Source: AP-15 sp963735445
GTDB lineage: Bacteria; Pseudomonadota; Alphaproteobacteria; ATCC43930; CGMCC-115725
Assembly: GCA_963735445.1 (NCBI GenBank)
Contig: CAVTLC010000044.1
Coordinates: 1 to 64,000, forward strand
Reading direction: 5' to 3'
DNA length: 64,000 nt
Shown here: positions 48,927-56,571 of the stretch, piece by piece
Layout: each line of letters begins with the position of its first letter
Position numbering within the stretch: position 1 is the first letter of the stretch
Translations under genes and position numbers: made by a program
The notes under the pieces: model-generated
What the model was told of the DNA's origin: nothing
Database searches by the model: none
The model's input: the letters and a program-made list of their open reading frames with translations, nothing else

Positions 48927-49291
48927 GATTTCTAGTCGATAATGCGTTGTCCCCGGTCGTCGCCGAAAAGCTCCGCCAGAGCGGCCATGACGCCGTCCAC
49001 GTCCGCGAATACGGATTGCAGCGCGCGGCTGATGAACAAATTTTTGCTCGTGCGGTGGAGGAAGATCGAGTCATTGTCTCAGCGGATACCGATTTCGGTA
49101 CCATTCTTGCGCTGAGGCAGGAGCGCAGGCCGTCAATTGTGCTTTTCAGGCGTGAGGTGGACCGCCAGCCTTTGCGGCAGGCCGCTCTGTTGCTCGCCAA
49201 CCTTCCCACAATGGAAGACCCCCTAAATCGCGGTTGCGTCGCTGTAATCGAGCGCTCTCGCATACGAGTTCGGCAGCTCCCGATAAGTTGA
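48923..49291 (+). CDS. DUF5615 PIN-like toxin
   Basis: 122 residues from GTG 48923. 'MRFLVDNALSPVVAEKLRQS', 'GHDAVHVREYGLQRAADEQI', 'RVIVSADTDFGTILAL' supply the acidic PIN-like residues. Mut7-C/DUF5615 proteins are predicted RNases that are toxins of DUF433 partners. The module is complete and lies between a terminator and the hpt gene. Confidence 0.9.
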   Translation: MRFLVDNALSPVVAEKLRQSGHDAVHVREYGLQRAADEQIFARAVEEDRVIVSADTDFGTILALRQERRPSIVLFRREVDRQPLRQAALLLANLPTMEDPLNRGCVAVIERSRIRVRQLPIS

Positions 49292-49388
49292 CTGAGCGGC
49301 GCGCAGCCTATGATCGTTGCTTTTGTGCGAGCGATGGGCTTCCCTGCTTTCGCCCTGGTCTGCCTATTCTACGTGGATGGCCGCACCA

Positions 49389-49910
49389 TTACTCGAGCGC
49401 GGCGATATAGGGCAGGTGGCGGTATTTCTCGGCGTAGTCGGTGCCGTAGCCGACGACAAACTGGTCGCCGATTGTGAAGCCGACGAAGTCGATCGTGACG
49501 TCGATTTCCCGCCGCTGTGGCTTGTCGAGCAATGCGCATTTCCACAGCCGCTCGATGCCGCATTCGCGTAACCGGTCGGCGGCATAGGCGATCGAGTGGC
49601 CGGTATCGACGATGTCGTCGACGAGCAGCACTGACCGCCCGGCGAGGCCGGCCGGCACGTCGCCGACAAGCTGCACCGCGCCGCTGCTTTGACTGCCAAG
49701 ACCGTAGCTGCTGAGCCGCATGAATTCGAGCTCGGGCCGCGTTCCCGCCCGATCGAGCGCGCGCATCAGGTCGGCGACAAACACCGCCGCACCCTTGAGC
49801 AGCCCAACGACGACAAAATCATCCGGCACCGTGCGCGCGATCTCCACGGCGAGCGTGTCGACCCGTGCGGCAATCTCCGCAGCGCTGAAAAGAACGCGCA
49901 ATCCGCCCAT
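49389..49910 (-). CDS. hpt: Hypoxanthine(-guanine) phosphoribosyltransferase
   Basis: 173 residues. The PRPP-binding loop is 'VLLVDDIVDTGHSIAYAADR'. The N-terminal 'FVVVGLLKGAAVFVADLMRA' and the later 'FVGFTIGDQFVVGYGTDYAE' with 'KYRHLPYIAAL' are diagnostic for Hpt. It salvages hypoxanthine/guanine to IMP/GMP in the cytosol. Monocistronic, converging on the toxin-antitoxin pair. Confidence 0.94.
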   Translation of the reverse strand: MGGLRVLFSAAEIAARVDTLAVEIARTVPDDFVVVGLLKGAAVFVADLMRALDRAGTRPELEFMRLSSYGLGSQSSGAVQLVGDVPAGLAGRSVLLVDDIVDTGHSIAYAADRLRECGIERLWKCALLDKPQRREIDVTIDFVGFTIGDQFVVGYGTDYAEKYRHLPYIAALE

Positions 49911-49978
49911 CCCAGCCTCCCCTGCCCCATGACCGGGCCTATCAAAGCGGACTGCGGCCTAGATGGCCGCGGATCGCG

Positions 49979-50037
49979 CAGCCATCTGTTGGGTTCGCTC
50001 GGTGATGGGCTTCGCGACGCTCAGCCCATCCTACGTG
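49979..50037. repeat. Dispersed palindromic repeat, copy 4 (inverted orientation)
   Basis: 'gggttcgctcggtgatgggc' then 'ttcgcgacgctcagcccatc' and 'ctacgtg'. It contains the GATGGGCTTCGC module reverse-complementary to that in copies 1 and 3. It lies between hpt and the MFS gene. Confidence 0.5.
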
Positions 50038-50058
50038 ATTACGGAACCACGGGATCGG

Positions 50059-51369
50059 TTACTCCGCGACAAAGGCTGCGGTTTTGGGGGCGGCGGTGAC
50101 GGCACTGCGGATCTTTAATCCGAACAGCGACACGACGGCGGAGACCAGCGCGCACAACGCCAGCGCGTAGAGCCCGCCGGCAAAGCTGCCGCTCAGCTGC
50201 TTGGCCCAGCCGACAATGGTCGGGCCAAAGAAGCCGCCGAGATTGCCGAGCGAGTTGATCCAGGCGATGCCCGCAGCCGCGGCGGGGCCGGTCAGGAACA
50301 TTGTCGGCATCGACCAGAACGGTCCCTTGGTGCCGTAAAAGCCGATCGCGGCGATCACGATGCCAACCAACGACCACCACGTCCCGACCGTCAAGCCGGC
50401 AAAGATCAGGCCGATCGTCGAAATCACGCAGGTCGTAAACAAGCTCCAGCGCCGGTCGCCGATATGGTCGGAGATCCAGCCGCACACCACCATGCTGATC
50501 GCGCCGAAGATATACGGGATCATGGTCAGCCAACCGACCTGCATATTGGTGACGCCGAGCTGCTTGATGATCTGCGGCAGGAACAACAACAGCCCGAGGC
50601 TGGCAGTGACAATGCCGATGTAATTCAGCGACAGCAGCAGCACCTTGGGATCAAAGAACGAGCGCAGCACACCGATGCCGTGATGGGCATGGATGCTTCG
50701 CTGCTCATGACCGATCGTGTGTTCGAGCCAATCTTTCTCCTCGTTATTGAGCCAGTGCGCATCCCGCGGCCGATCGGTCAGGTAAAAGAACGCGATAATG
50801 CCGATCAGCACGGTCGGGATCGCCTCGGTGATGTACATGATCTGCCAGCCGCGCAGACCGAACAGACCGCTCAACCCGAGGAGTGCTGTCGAGACCGGCG
50901 CCCCGCTCGCGACCGCGATCGGCAACGCCAAGGTGAAGCCGGAATTGATCCGGGCGCGATGCGCATCCGGAAACCAGTAGGTGAAATAAAGCACAAAGCC
51001 CGGGAACAGCCCCGCTTCGGCCAAACCCAGCAAAAAGCGGATCGCCATAAAACTGTAGGGGCCGGTGGCAAGTGCGGTGGCGCCGGAGATCAGGCCCCAG
51101 GTGACCATGATGCGGGCGATCCACAGCCGCGCGCCGAGTTTTTCGAGAATGATGTTGCTCGGGACCTCGAACAGCACATAGCCCCAGAAAAACGCGCCGG
51201 CCGCCATGCCGTACATTGCCGGGTCGAGGCCGATATCCTTGTTCATCGTCAGCGCGGCAAAGCCGACGTTGATCCGGTCGAGATAGCAAAAGAAATAGGT
51301 CAGTACAGCGAACGGCAATATGCGCAAATATACTTTGCGCATGGCCGATTGCTCGACCGTGCGAACCAT
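50059..51369 (-). CDS. MFS transporter, anion:cation symporter (ACS) family
   Basis: 436 residues, 12 predicted helices. 'FAVLTYFFCYLDRINVGFAA' is the ACS-family first helix; 'FFWGYVLFEVPSNIILEKLG' and 'ARLWIARIMVTWGLIS' and 'FLLGLAEAGLFPGFVLYFTY' follow, with 'GWISDHIGDRRW' at the central loop. Members import organic acids such as phthalate, tartrate or glucarate with H+ or Na+. The substrate here is unknown, and no catabolic genes adjoin except a cupin that is divergently transcribed. Confidence 0.93.
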   Translation of the reverse strand: MVRTVEQSAMRKVYLRILPFAVLTYFFCYLDRINVGFAALTMNKDIGLDPAMYGMAAGAFFWGYVLFEVPSNIILEKLGARLWIARIMVTWGLISGATALATGPYSFMAIRFLLGLAEAGLFPGFVLYFTYWFPDAHRARINSGFTLALPIAVASGAPVSTALLGLSGLFGLRGWQIMYITEAIPTVLIGIIAFFYLTDRPRDAHWLNNEEKDWLEHTIGHEQRSIHAHHGIGVLRSFFDPKVLLLSLNYIGIVTASLGLLLFLPQIIKQLGVTNMQVGWLTMIPYIFGAISMVVCGWISDHIGDRRWSLFTTCVISTIGLIFAGLTVGTWWSLVGIVIAAIGFYGTKGPFWSMPTMFLTGPAAAAGIAWINSLGNLGGFFGPTIVGWAKQLSGSFAGGLYALALCALVSAVVSLFGLKIRSAVTAAPKTAAFVAE

Positions 51370-51552
51370 GGCGCTCCCTCCAGGGTGCCGGAATCCGGCA
51401 GAGGGACGTGGCGATAAAGAATAGTTTGCGGCGAGGCAAATGCCGAGAGTTCATGTCAGCTACGCGGGACGATCAGGACGCGCGCCGATCGCCCAACTTT
51501 TGGCGATTATGTTATAAATCGCAAGTTGACTTGTTTAGGGAGGAAAACCGCA

Positions 51553-51903
51553 ATGCGCATCCATAATCTTTATACCGACGCCAACGGCCAGTCGCATTTC
51601 CGCGATATCGAGGTCGAATGGACGGAGGAACGGCGCGGCAGCAAATTGTCAAAGCGTCTGCCCGCCAACGGCATCATCTTTCGCGAGACCCAGGCCGAAC
51701 ACGATGTCGACTGGCACCCCGCCCCGCGCCGGCAATACATCATCAATCTCGACGCCGGGGTAAAGATCACCGCCAGCGACGGCGAGAGCCGCGTCATCGG
51801 CATCGGCGAAGTGATCCTGGTCGAGGATACCAGCGGCAAAGGTCATCTCTCGCAGCACGTCGAAGGCAAAATCCGCCACTCGATCTTCGTGCCGGTCGAA
51901 TAG
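51553..51903 (+). CDS. Small cupin-domain protein
   Basis: 116 residues from ATG 51553 behind 'agggagg'. 'VDWHPAPRRQYIINLDAGVK', 'ITASDGESRVIGIGEVILVE', 'DTSGKGHLSQHVEGKIRHS' show a single cupin barrel. Of the usual metal set only some ligands are seen (His in 'VDWHPAP', Glu/His later), so metal binding is uncertain. Divergent from the MFS gene with a shared 180-bp promoter region, so it may serve the same compound. Confidence 0.8.
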   Translation: MRIHNLYTDANGQSHFRDIEVEWTEERRGSKLSKRLPANGIIFRETQAEHDVDWHPAPRRQYIINLDAGVKITASDGESRVIGIGEVILVEDTSGKGHLSQHVEGKIRHSIFVPVE

Positions 51904-51962
51904 CCGAGTTTGATCCTGTACCAGGCGCGATGCAAAACTCCGCATCCGCAGCCAAGAAGCTG

Positions 51963-51998
51963 CCCTCCCCCGCAAGCGGGGGAGGGTTAGGGTGGGGG
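51963..51998 (+). repeat. Left 36-bp palindrome-plus-tail repeat flanking DUF559 gene
   Basis: A perfect palindrome, CCCTCCCCCGC/AAGCGGGGGAGGG-type (51963-51986), is followed by a 12-base tail, TTAGGGTGGGGG, pointing to the gene. It matches the inverted copy at 52340-52375 at 32 of 36 positions. Confidence 0.85.
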
Positions 51999-52000
51999 CG

Positions 52001-52339
52001 ATGCGCGGCGGCCCGTCGATAATAAAACGCAGTCAGCACCTGCGCCGAAGTATGACCATGGCGGAACGGGCATTGTGGCATGAGTTGCGTCACGATCAGC
52101 TCGGATGCCGTTTCCGGCGCCAGCATCCGATCCCGCCCTACATTGTCGATTTCGCCTGTGTCGAGGCGAAACTGATTGTCGAAGCGGACGGCGGACAACA
52201 TGGCACAGCCGTCGATCAAGCGAGGGATCGATACCTCCGGAGTCGAGGCTGGCGCATTCTCCGGTTCTGGAACAACGACATCCTAAAAAACCGGAGTGGT
52301 ATTTTGCAGGAGATTGCGGATCTGCTCGCGCAAGGTTAG
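52001..52339 (+). CDS. DUF559 (endonuclease-fold) protein
   Basis: 112 residues from ATG 52001, three bases after the left repeat. 'RRSMTMAERALWHELRHDQL', 'GCRFRRQHPIPPYIVDFACV' and 'EAKLIVEADGGQHG' show the DUF559 restriction-endonuclease-like fold (Vsr-related, Asp...Glu-x-Lys/Asp pattern), ending 'GWRILRFWNNDILKN'. Predicted nuclease, natural target unknown. Its stop codon touches the right repeat, so the gene exactly fills the space between two inverted palindromes. Confidence 0.9.
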   Translation: MRGGPSIIKRSQHLRRSMTMAERALWHELRHDQLGCRFRRQHPIPPYIVDFACVEAKLIVEADGGQHGTAVDQARDRYLRSRGWRILRFWNNDILKNRSGILQEIADLLAQG

Positions 52340-52375
52340 CCCCCACCCTTGCCCTCCCCCGCAAGCGGGGGAGGG
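52340..52375 (-). repeat. Right 36-bp palindrome-plus-tail repeat, inverted
   Basis: Tail CCCCCACCCTTG (52340-52351) then the palindrome (52352-52375). Reverse-complemented it matches the left repeat (51963-51998) with four differences, two in the loop and two in the tail. Both tails face the DUF559 gene, giving an inverted-terminal-repeat layout. Confidence 0.85.
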
Positions 52376-52455
52376 AACAACCATCGCACGCTCAAACACC
52401 CCGACACTCACCCCAGCGGCGGGTCTGAAGCGTCGAGGGGCCGGATATCCGCAGA

Positions 52456-53022
52456 TCAGAATTCGACGATCTGGCGGCGCAGGCCGGTGGCGACGGCCTC
52501 GGCGCGGGTCGCGGCGCCGAGCTTGCGAAATAGCGACTCGATGTGAAATTTGACGGTGTGCGGCGAAATCCCGAGCCGGCGCGCCACCGCCTTGTTGCCG
52601 AGCCCGTCGGCGAGCGCCGTCAGCACCTCGATTTCGCGCGGCGTCAATGCCGGCACCGTCTCGTCGGGCAACGCCGCAAAGCCGGGCTGCGGCGCGGATT
52701 GCGGCCGCACGACAAGGCCGGCGGCGACGGCGCGCAAAGCGGCGTCGAGCTGAAGGGGGCCGGCATCACCGGGCAGCACCCCGGCAGCATCGCCCTCCCC
52801 TCCCCCAACCGCGACGACCGCGACCCCGGCCGCCGCCATCAAAGAGCCGTCGGTCACGATTGCATCGGCGGGCTCGGCCGCCGTCACCAGGTCGTGGCCG
52901 CTGGCGGCGATCAAATCGGCCAGCCGCCGCGCTGCAGCGGGATCGGCGGCGGCGACCGCTACGCGCAGCCGCAGCGTCGCGATATGCTGCGACGGCGGGT
53001 TCGGCGCCGGCTCGGCACTCAT
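52456..53022 (-). CDS. LuxR-type (NarL/FixJ-like) transcriptional regulator
   Basis: 188 residues. The N-terminal 'LRVAVAAADPAAARRLADLI' resembles a receiver-like fold, but the phospho-acceptor region ('AIVTDGSLMAAAGVAVV') lacks the usual LDLxLP context, so it may be a degenerate receiver. The C-terminal HTH is clear: 'PALTPREIEVLTALADGLGN' and 'KAVARRLGISPHTVKFHIES'. Its start overlaps the upstream HtrA-like gene by 4 bp, so the two are coupled. It probably regulates genes in response to its partner or to another signal. Confidence 0.88.
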   Translation of the reverse strand: MSAEPAPNPPSQHIATLRLRVAVAAADPAAARRLADLIAASGHDLVTAAEPADAIVTDGSLMAAAGVAVVAVGGGEGDAAGVLPGDAGPLQLDAALRAVAAGLVVRPQSAPQPGFAALPDETVPALTPREIEVLTALADGLGNKAVARRLGISPHTVKFHIESLFRKLGAATRAEAVATGLRRQIVEF

Positions 53023-53924
53023 CGCGGCGGCCGTTCACCGACCGTTGCATTCAACGATTGCACCCTCCCGGCGCGGATCAGGCGCAATTCGATCTGCTTA
53101 CCGACCGCGTCGGGGCCCAGCAACCCGGCCAATTGCGACATGCCGGCAACCGGCGCACCGTCGAGCGCGACCAGAATGTCGCCCATCAACACACCGGCTT
53201 GCGCCGCCGGCCCGTCCTTGGAGACGCCAAGGATCATCAGCGCCTGCGCCTGACCGGCTTCCTGGCGCAATTCTTCCGGCACTTGCACCGGCTGCACCGC
53301 GAGACCGAGCCAGCCGCGGGCGATCCGGCCGCGCGACAGCAGCGGTTCGAGCACGCGTTCGACCGTCGCGGTCGGGATCACCAACACTCGCCGCCGCGGC
53401 CCCAAGGTCGAAATGCCAAGCAGCCCGCCGGCCGCATCGATGACCGGCCCGCCTTCTTCGCCTCGGCCCATCCACAGATCGAGCCCGATGCGGCGATCGA
53501 TCCGCCCGCCGGCGCGGCTGTGCCAGGCCGGTCCGACCATATGGACAACCCCCAACCGGACCGCACTTCCGCCGGCCCCATCGCTGGCGAGCGCCAGCAC
53601 GACCGCCCCGGGCTGCGGCTCCGTTGCCTGCGACCAAGCGGGCTGGGCGCTGCCGTCGAGCCGTAATACGGCGACGTTGGTGCCGGGGTCGCGCCCGGCA
53701 AGGCGCGCCGGAAAGGTCTTGCCGTCGCCCAGAACGATTTCGGCTTCTTCCATTCGCGGCAAAGCCTGTTCCGAGGCAACGACGACGTCCTTGCGCCACA
53801 ATGTGCCGGAACGCAGCGAATGTCCGCGCACGCGAATGCCCGCGACGAGCGGGCGCGCGGCGGCGGCGCGCGCGGCCACCGCCGTTGAAAACTGACTCAA
53901 CGCATCCTGAAATTCTTCGGCCAC
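53019..53924 (-). CDS. HtrA/DegP-like protein with all three catalytic residues replaced (pseudoprotease) plus PDZ
   Basis: 301 residues. The trypsin-like fold aligns well: 'LWRKDVVVASEQALPRMEEA', 'DGKTFPARLAGRDPGTNVAV' and 'LDLWMGRGEEGGPVIDAAGG'. The expected His is Gln53 (VVASEQAL versus VVTNNHVV), the Asp is Asn83 (DPGTNVAVL versus DPRSDIALI), and the Ser is Glu157 (GEEGG versus GNSGG). A PDZ domain follows ('GWLGLAVQPVQVPEELRQEA', 'GVLMGDILVALDGAPVAGMS'). There is no clear signal peptide, so it may stay in the cytosol. It is likely a binding or sensing protein rather than an enzyme. Coupled by a 4-bp overlap to a LuxR-type regulator. Confidence 0.85.
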   Translation of the reverse strand: MAEEFQDALSQFSTAVAARAAAARPLVAGIRVRGHSLRSGTLWRKDVVVASEQALPRMEEAEIVLGDGKTFPARLAGRDPGTNVAVLRLDGSAQPAWSQATEPQPGAVVLALASDGAGGSAVRLGVVHMVGPAWHSRAGGRIDRRIGLDLWMGRGEEGGPVIDAAGGLLGISTLGPRRRVLVIPTATVERVLEPLLSRGRIARGWLGLAVQPVQVPEELRQEAGQAQALMILGVSKDGPAAQAGVLMGDILVALDGAPVAGMSQLAGLLGPDAVGKQIELRLIRAGRVQSLNATVGERPPR

Positions 53925-54108
53925 AGCCTTCCTCCTCGACCAATCTGTCGAGAAGGATGGGGCCGGCTGATGCGCTGCGCTACCGGACGAATGGGCAGGT
54001 TCGCGCAGCGTGCGCTACCTCGTTTGCTGCTAGTGAAAAAATCAGCCGTCGATACCGAGCCCCAGGGTCGCTCACGGGCGGTTTGTGGACCCTAAGGTCC
54101 GTCCGTTT

Positions 54109-54552
54109 TCACAAGGGCCTTTCACCGACCTTCTGCGCGAGCATGAGGAGATAGCCGTCGGGGTCTTGAACAAACACCTCTTTCTGACCGGCCTCGCGGT
54201 CACCCACCTTGCGCCATACTTCACGTGGGCCGAGATAGATCGGCCAGTCGCAGGCAGACAGAGCAGAAAGTATTGACGTAATGTCCTTAAAATAAATCTG
54301 GAACATTACACCTTGACCAAGCGGCGACTGCATGGGCCCGGTTTCAAATCGGCCATGGCGTTGACACAGCATAACCTGCTGACCTTCGGGATGCTCTAAA
54401 TACACAAACCGTTCTTCGGGACGTTGGTAGGCGATTTCGAAACCAATAATGTCCTTCCAGAAAACAAGGCTGGCGTCTAAGTCGTTAACGTGAAGCTCCG
54501 ATACCATTTTGGCCCAGCCGCTCTTAGGCGGCGCATTTCGACTGCCACTCAC
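54109..54552 (-). CDS. VOC-superfamily (glyoxalase/bleomycin-resistance-like) protein
   Basis: 147 residues; a likely later start is Met16 ('MVSELHVNDLDASLVFWKDI'). 'IGFEIAYQRPEERFVYLEHP' and 'QKEVFVQDPDGYLLMLAQKV' are the paired beta-alpha-beta modules with metal-type Glu at the end. Functions in the family range from lyases to antibiotic binding; not assignable. Its codon use is AT-richer than the neighbours. Isolated between the HtrA-like gene and the ABC operon. Confidence 0.85.
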   Translation of the reverse strand: MSGSRNAPPKSGWAKMVSELHVNDLDASLVFWKDIIGFEIAYQRPEERFVYLEHPEGQQVMLCQRHGRFETGPMQSPLGQGVMFQIYFKDITSILSALSACDWPIYLGPREVWRKVGDREAGQKEVFVQDPDGYLLMLAQKVGERPL

Positions 54553-54604
54553 CCCGGCACCTTACTGTAAGAGGCGCTCTGATTGTCGCTAACCGGCTAA
54601 TGGG

Positions 54605-55516
54605 TCAGCGGTCGCGCAGTTTGGGGTCGAGGGCGTCGCGCAACGAGTCGCCGAACAAGCTAAAGCCGAACACGGTCAGCGCGATCGCGAGCCCCGGAAA
54701 GACCGCGATCCATGGTGCGGTCGAGGCGTATTCCTCGGCCCCGCCCTGCAGCATCAGCCCCCAGGCCGGGATCGGCTCCTGCACGCCGAGCCCGAGATAG
54801 GACAGCGACGCCTCGGCCAAGATCGCCTGGCCGACAAACGCGGTTAACAGGATCAGAAACGGCGCCATCACATTCGGCACCATGTGGCGCAGGATGATCC
54901 GGGTGTGGCCAAAACCGCAGGCGCGCGCCGCGTCGACATAGGGCACCTCGCGGATCGCCAGCGCGCTCGACCGCACGATACGGGCGCAGCGCGGGATCAG
55001 CGGGATCGTGATCGCGACGATGACATTGTGCAGCCCGGTGCCAAAGATCGCGACGACCGCGAGCGCCATGATGATCAGCGGAAACGCCATGACGATGTCG
55101 AGGAAGCGCTGCAGGTACAGGTCGATGCGGCCGCCGAAATAGGCGCTCCCGACGCCAAGAACCAGACCGGCAAAGCTGCTGACGATGGCTGAGGAAAACC
55201 CGACGATCAGCGCAGTGCGCGCGCCAAAGATGATGCGCGACAACAGATCACGCCCGAACTGGTCGGTGCCGAGCCAATGCGCCCAGCTCGGCGCCTCGGT
55301 CATTGCCGCGAAATCGTTGGCGGTCGGATCGTAGGGCGCGATCCAGTTCGCCCCGAGCCCGGCCACCGCCATGATGATGACCAATGCCATGCCAAAGGTG
55401 CCGAGCGGCTGACGCCGGGCAAAGACCAAGGCGCGCGCGGCAAATGAGGGCCGACTCTCGACGTAATCACCGAGAACAGCCTGAACGGCGGAGGGATCGG
55501 GGGCGGCGATTGTCAT
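54605..55516 (-). CDS. Peptide/oligopeptide-type ABC transporter permease (DppC-like)
   Basis: 303 residues from ATG 55516; the longer frame has no homology. 'PLGTFGMALVIIMAVAGLGA', 'HWLGTDQFGRDLLSRIIFGA' and the EAA-type loop 'AARACGFGHTRIILRHMVPN' with 'VMAPFLILL' identify it. It is an inner-membrane channel half paired with the DppB-like protein, 7 bp apart. Last gene of a minus-strand operon. The imported substrate is unknown. Confidence 0.93.
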   Translation of the reverse strand: MTIAAPDPSAVQAVLGDYVESRPSFAARALVFARRQPLGTFGMALVIIMAVAGLGANWIAPYDPTANDFAAMTEAPSWAHWLGTDQFGRDLLSRIIFGARTALIVGFSSAIVSSFAGLVLGVGSAYFGGRIDLYLQRFLDIVMAFPLIIMALAVVAIFGTGLHNVIVAITIPLIPRCARIVRSSALAIREVPYVDAARACGFGHTRIILRHMVPNVMAPFLILLTAFVGQAILAEASLSYLGLGVQEPIPAWGLMLQGGAEEYASTAPWIAVFPGLAIALTVFGFSLFGDSLRDALDPKLRDR

Positions 55517-55523
55517 GATGCGC

Positions 55524-56495
55524 TCACGTGTAGCGGATGCGGGGGTCGAGCCAGGCGTAGACCAAATCGACAAAGGTATTGGTAAACACAAACACCGCGA
55601 CGACCAGCATCACCAGCGCCTGGGTCAACGTGTAGTCCTGGTTTGCCACGGCCTGCACAAACAAACGGCCGATGCCGTTCAGGTTGAAGACCTGCTCGGT
55701 TACAACGAGGCCGCCGATCAGAAACGCGGATTCGATGCCGATCAGGGTGACGACCGGCAGCAGCGCGTTCTTTAACGCGTGCCGGTTGATGATGATGCGC
55801 TCCAATAGCCCTTTAGCGCGAGCGGTGCGGATATAATCCTCGCGCAGTACTTCGAGCATCGTCGAGCGGGTCATGCGCATCGTCACCGCCGCGTAGCGGT
55901 AGCCGACGGTAATTGCCGGCCAAATCGCCAGGGACAGATTGCGCACCGGGTCCTTCCAGATCGGCACATAGTCGATCGGCGGCATCCACGGCGAGCCAAA
56001 CACCGCATGCGAGACGTCGAGGATCAGCAGGATGATCAGAATGCCGAGCCAAAAGGACGGGGTTGCCAGACCGGCAATCGCCACGGTCCGCACGACGACG
56101 TCGGTCAGGCTGTTCTGCTTTAATGCCGAGATTGTCCCGAGCGGGATCGCAATGACGATAGCGACCACTGTCGCCAGGATCGCGATCTCAAGCGAAATTG
56201 GAAACCGCGCTGCGATCTCGTAAGAGACCGGCTTTCCCGACCACATCGAAATGCCGAAGTCAAACCGGCAAAGCCCCCAGATAAAATCGAAGAATTGCAG
56301 AATGACCGGATGATTGAGCCCGAGCTGGGCGTGGCAGGTGGCGACCGCGCGCTCGTCAAAGGTGCCGCCCCCCGAGCCGAGGCGGGTCACGCAGATGTCG
56401 CCCGGGATCAGGCGCATCAGCAGGAACACCAACGCCGCCGCCCCGATCAAGGTCGGGATCACCAGCAACAGGCGACTGATGATATAGCGATACAT
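55524..56495 (-). CDS. Peptide/oligopeptide-type ABC transporter permease (DppB-like)
   Basis: 323 residues. 'YIISRLLLVIPTLIGAAALV', 'FLLMRLIPGDICVTRLGSGG', 'LGLNHPVILQFFDFIWGLCR', and the EAA loop 'REDYIRTARAKGLLERIIIN' with 'NALLPVVTLIG' show a DppB-type inner-membrane permease with six helices. The N-terminal periplasmic loop is slightly long ('SGGGTFDERAVATC'). It partners with the DppC-like protein encoded downstream. Confidence 0.93.
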   Translation of the reverse strand: MYRYIISRLLLVIPTLIGAAALVFLLMRLIPGDICVTRLGSGGGTFDERAVATCHAQLGLNHPVILQFFDFIWGLCRFDFGISMWSGKPVSYEIAARFPISLEIAILATVVAIVIAIPLGTISALKQNSLTDVVVRTVAIAGLATPSFWLGILIILLILDVSHAVFGSPWMPPIDYVPIWKDPVRNLSLAIWPAITVGYRYAAVTMRMTRSTMLEVLREDYIRTARAKGLLERIIINRHALKNALLPVVTLIGIESAFLIGGLVVTEQVFNLNGIGRLFVQAVANQDYTLTQALVMLVVAVFVFTNTFVDLVYAWLDPRIRYT

Positions 56496-56571
56496 TTGCC
56501 GCCCTCGGTCTAAGCGCCCGCCGCGATGCCGGCCCGCGAAACCACCGGCATCGCGCTCGGGCCGATTTAAT

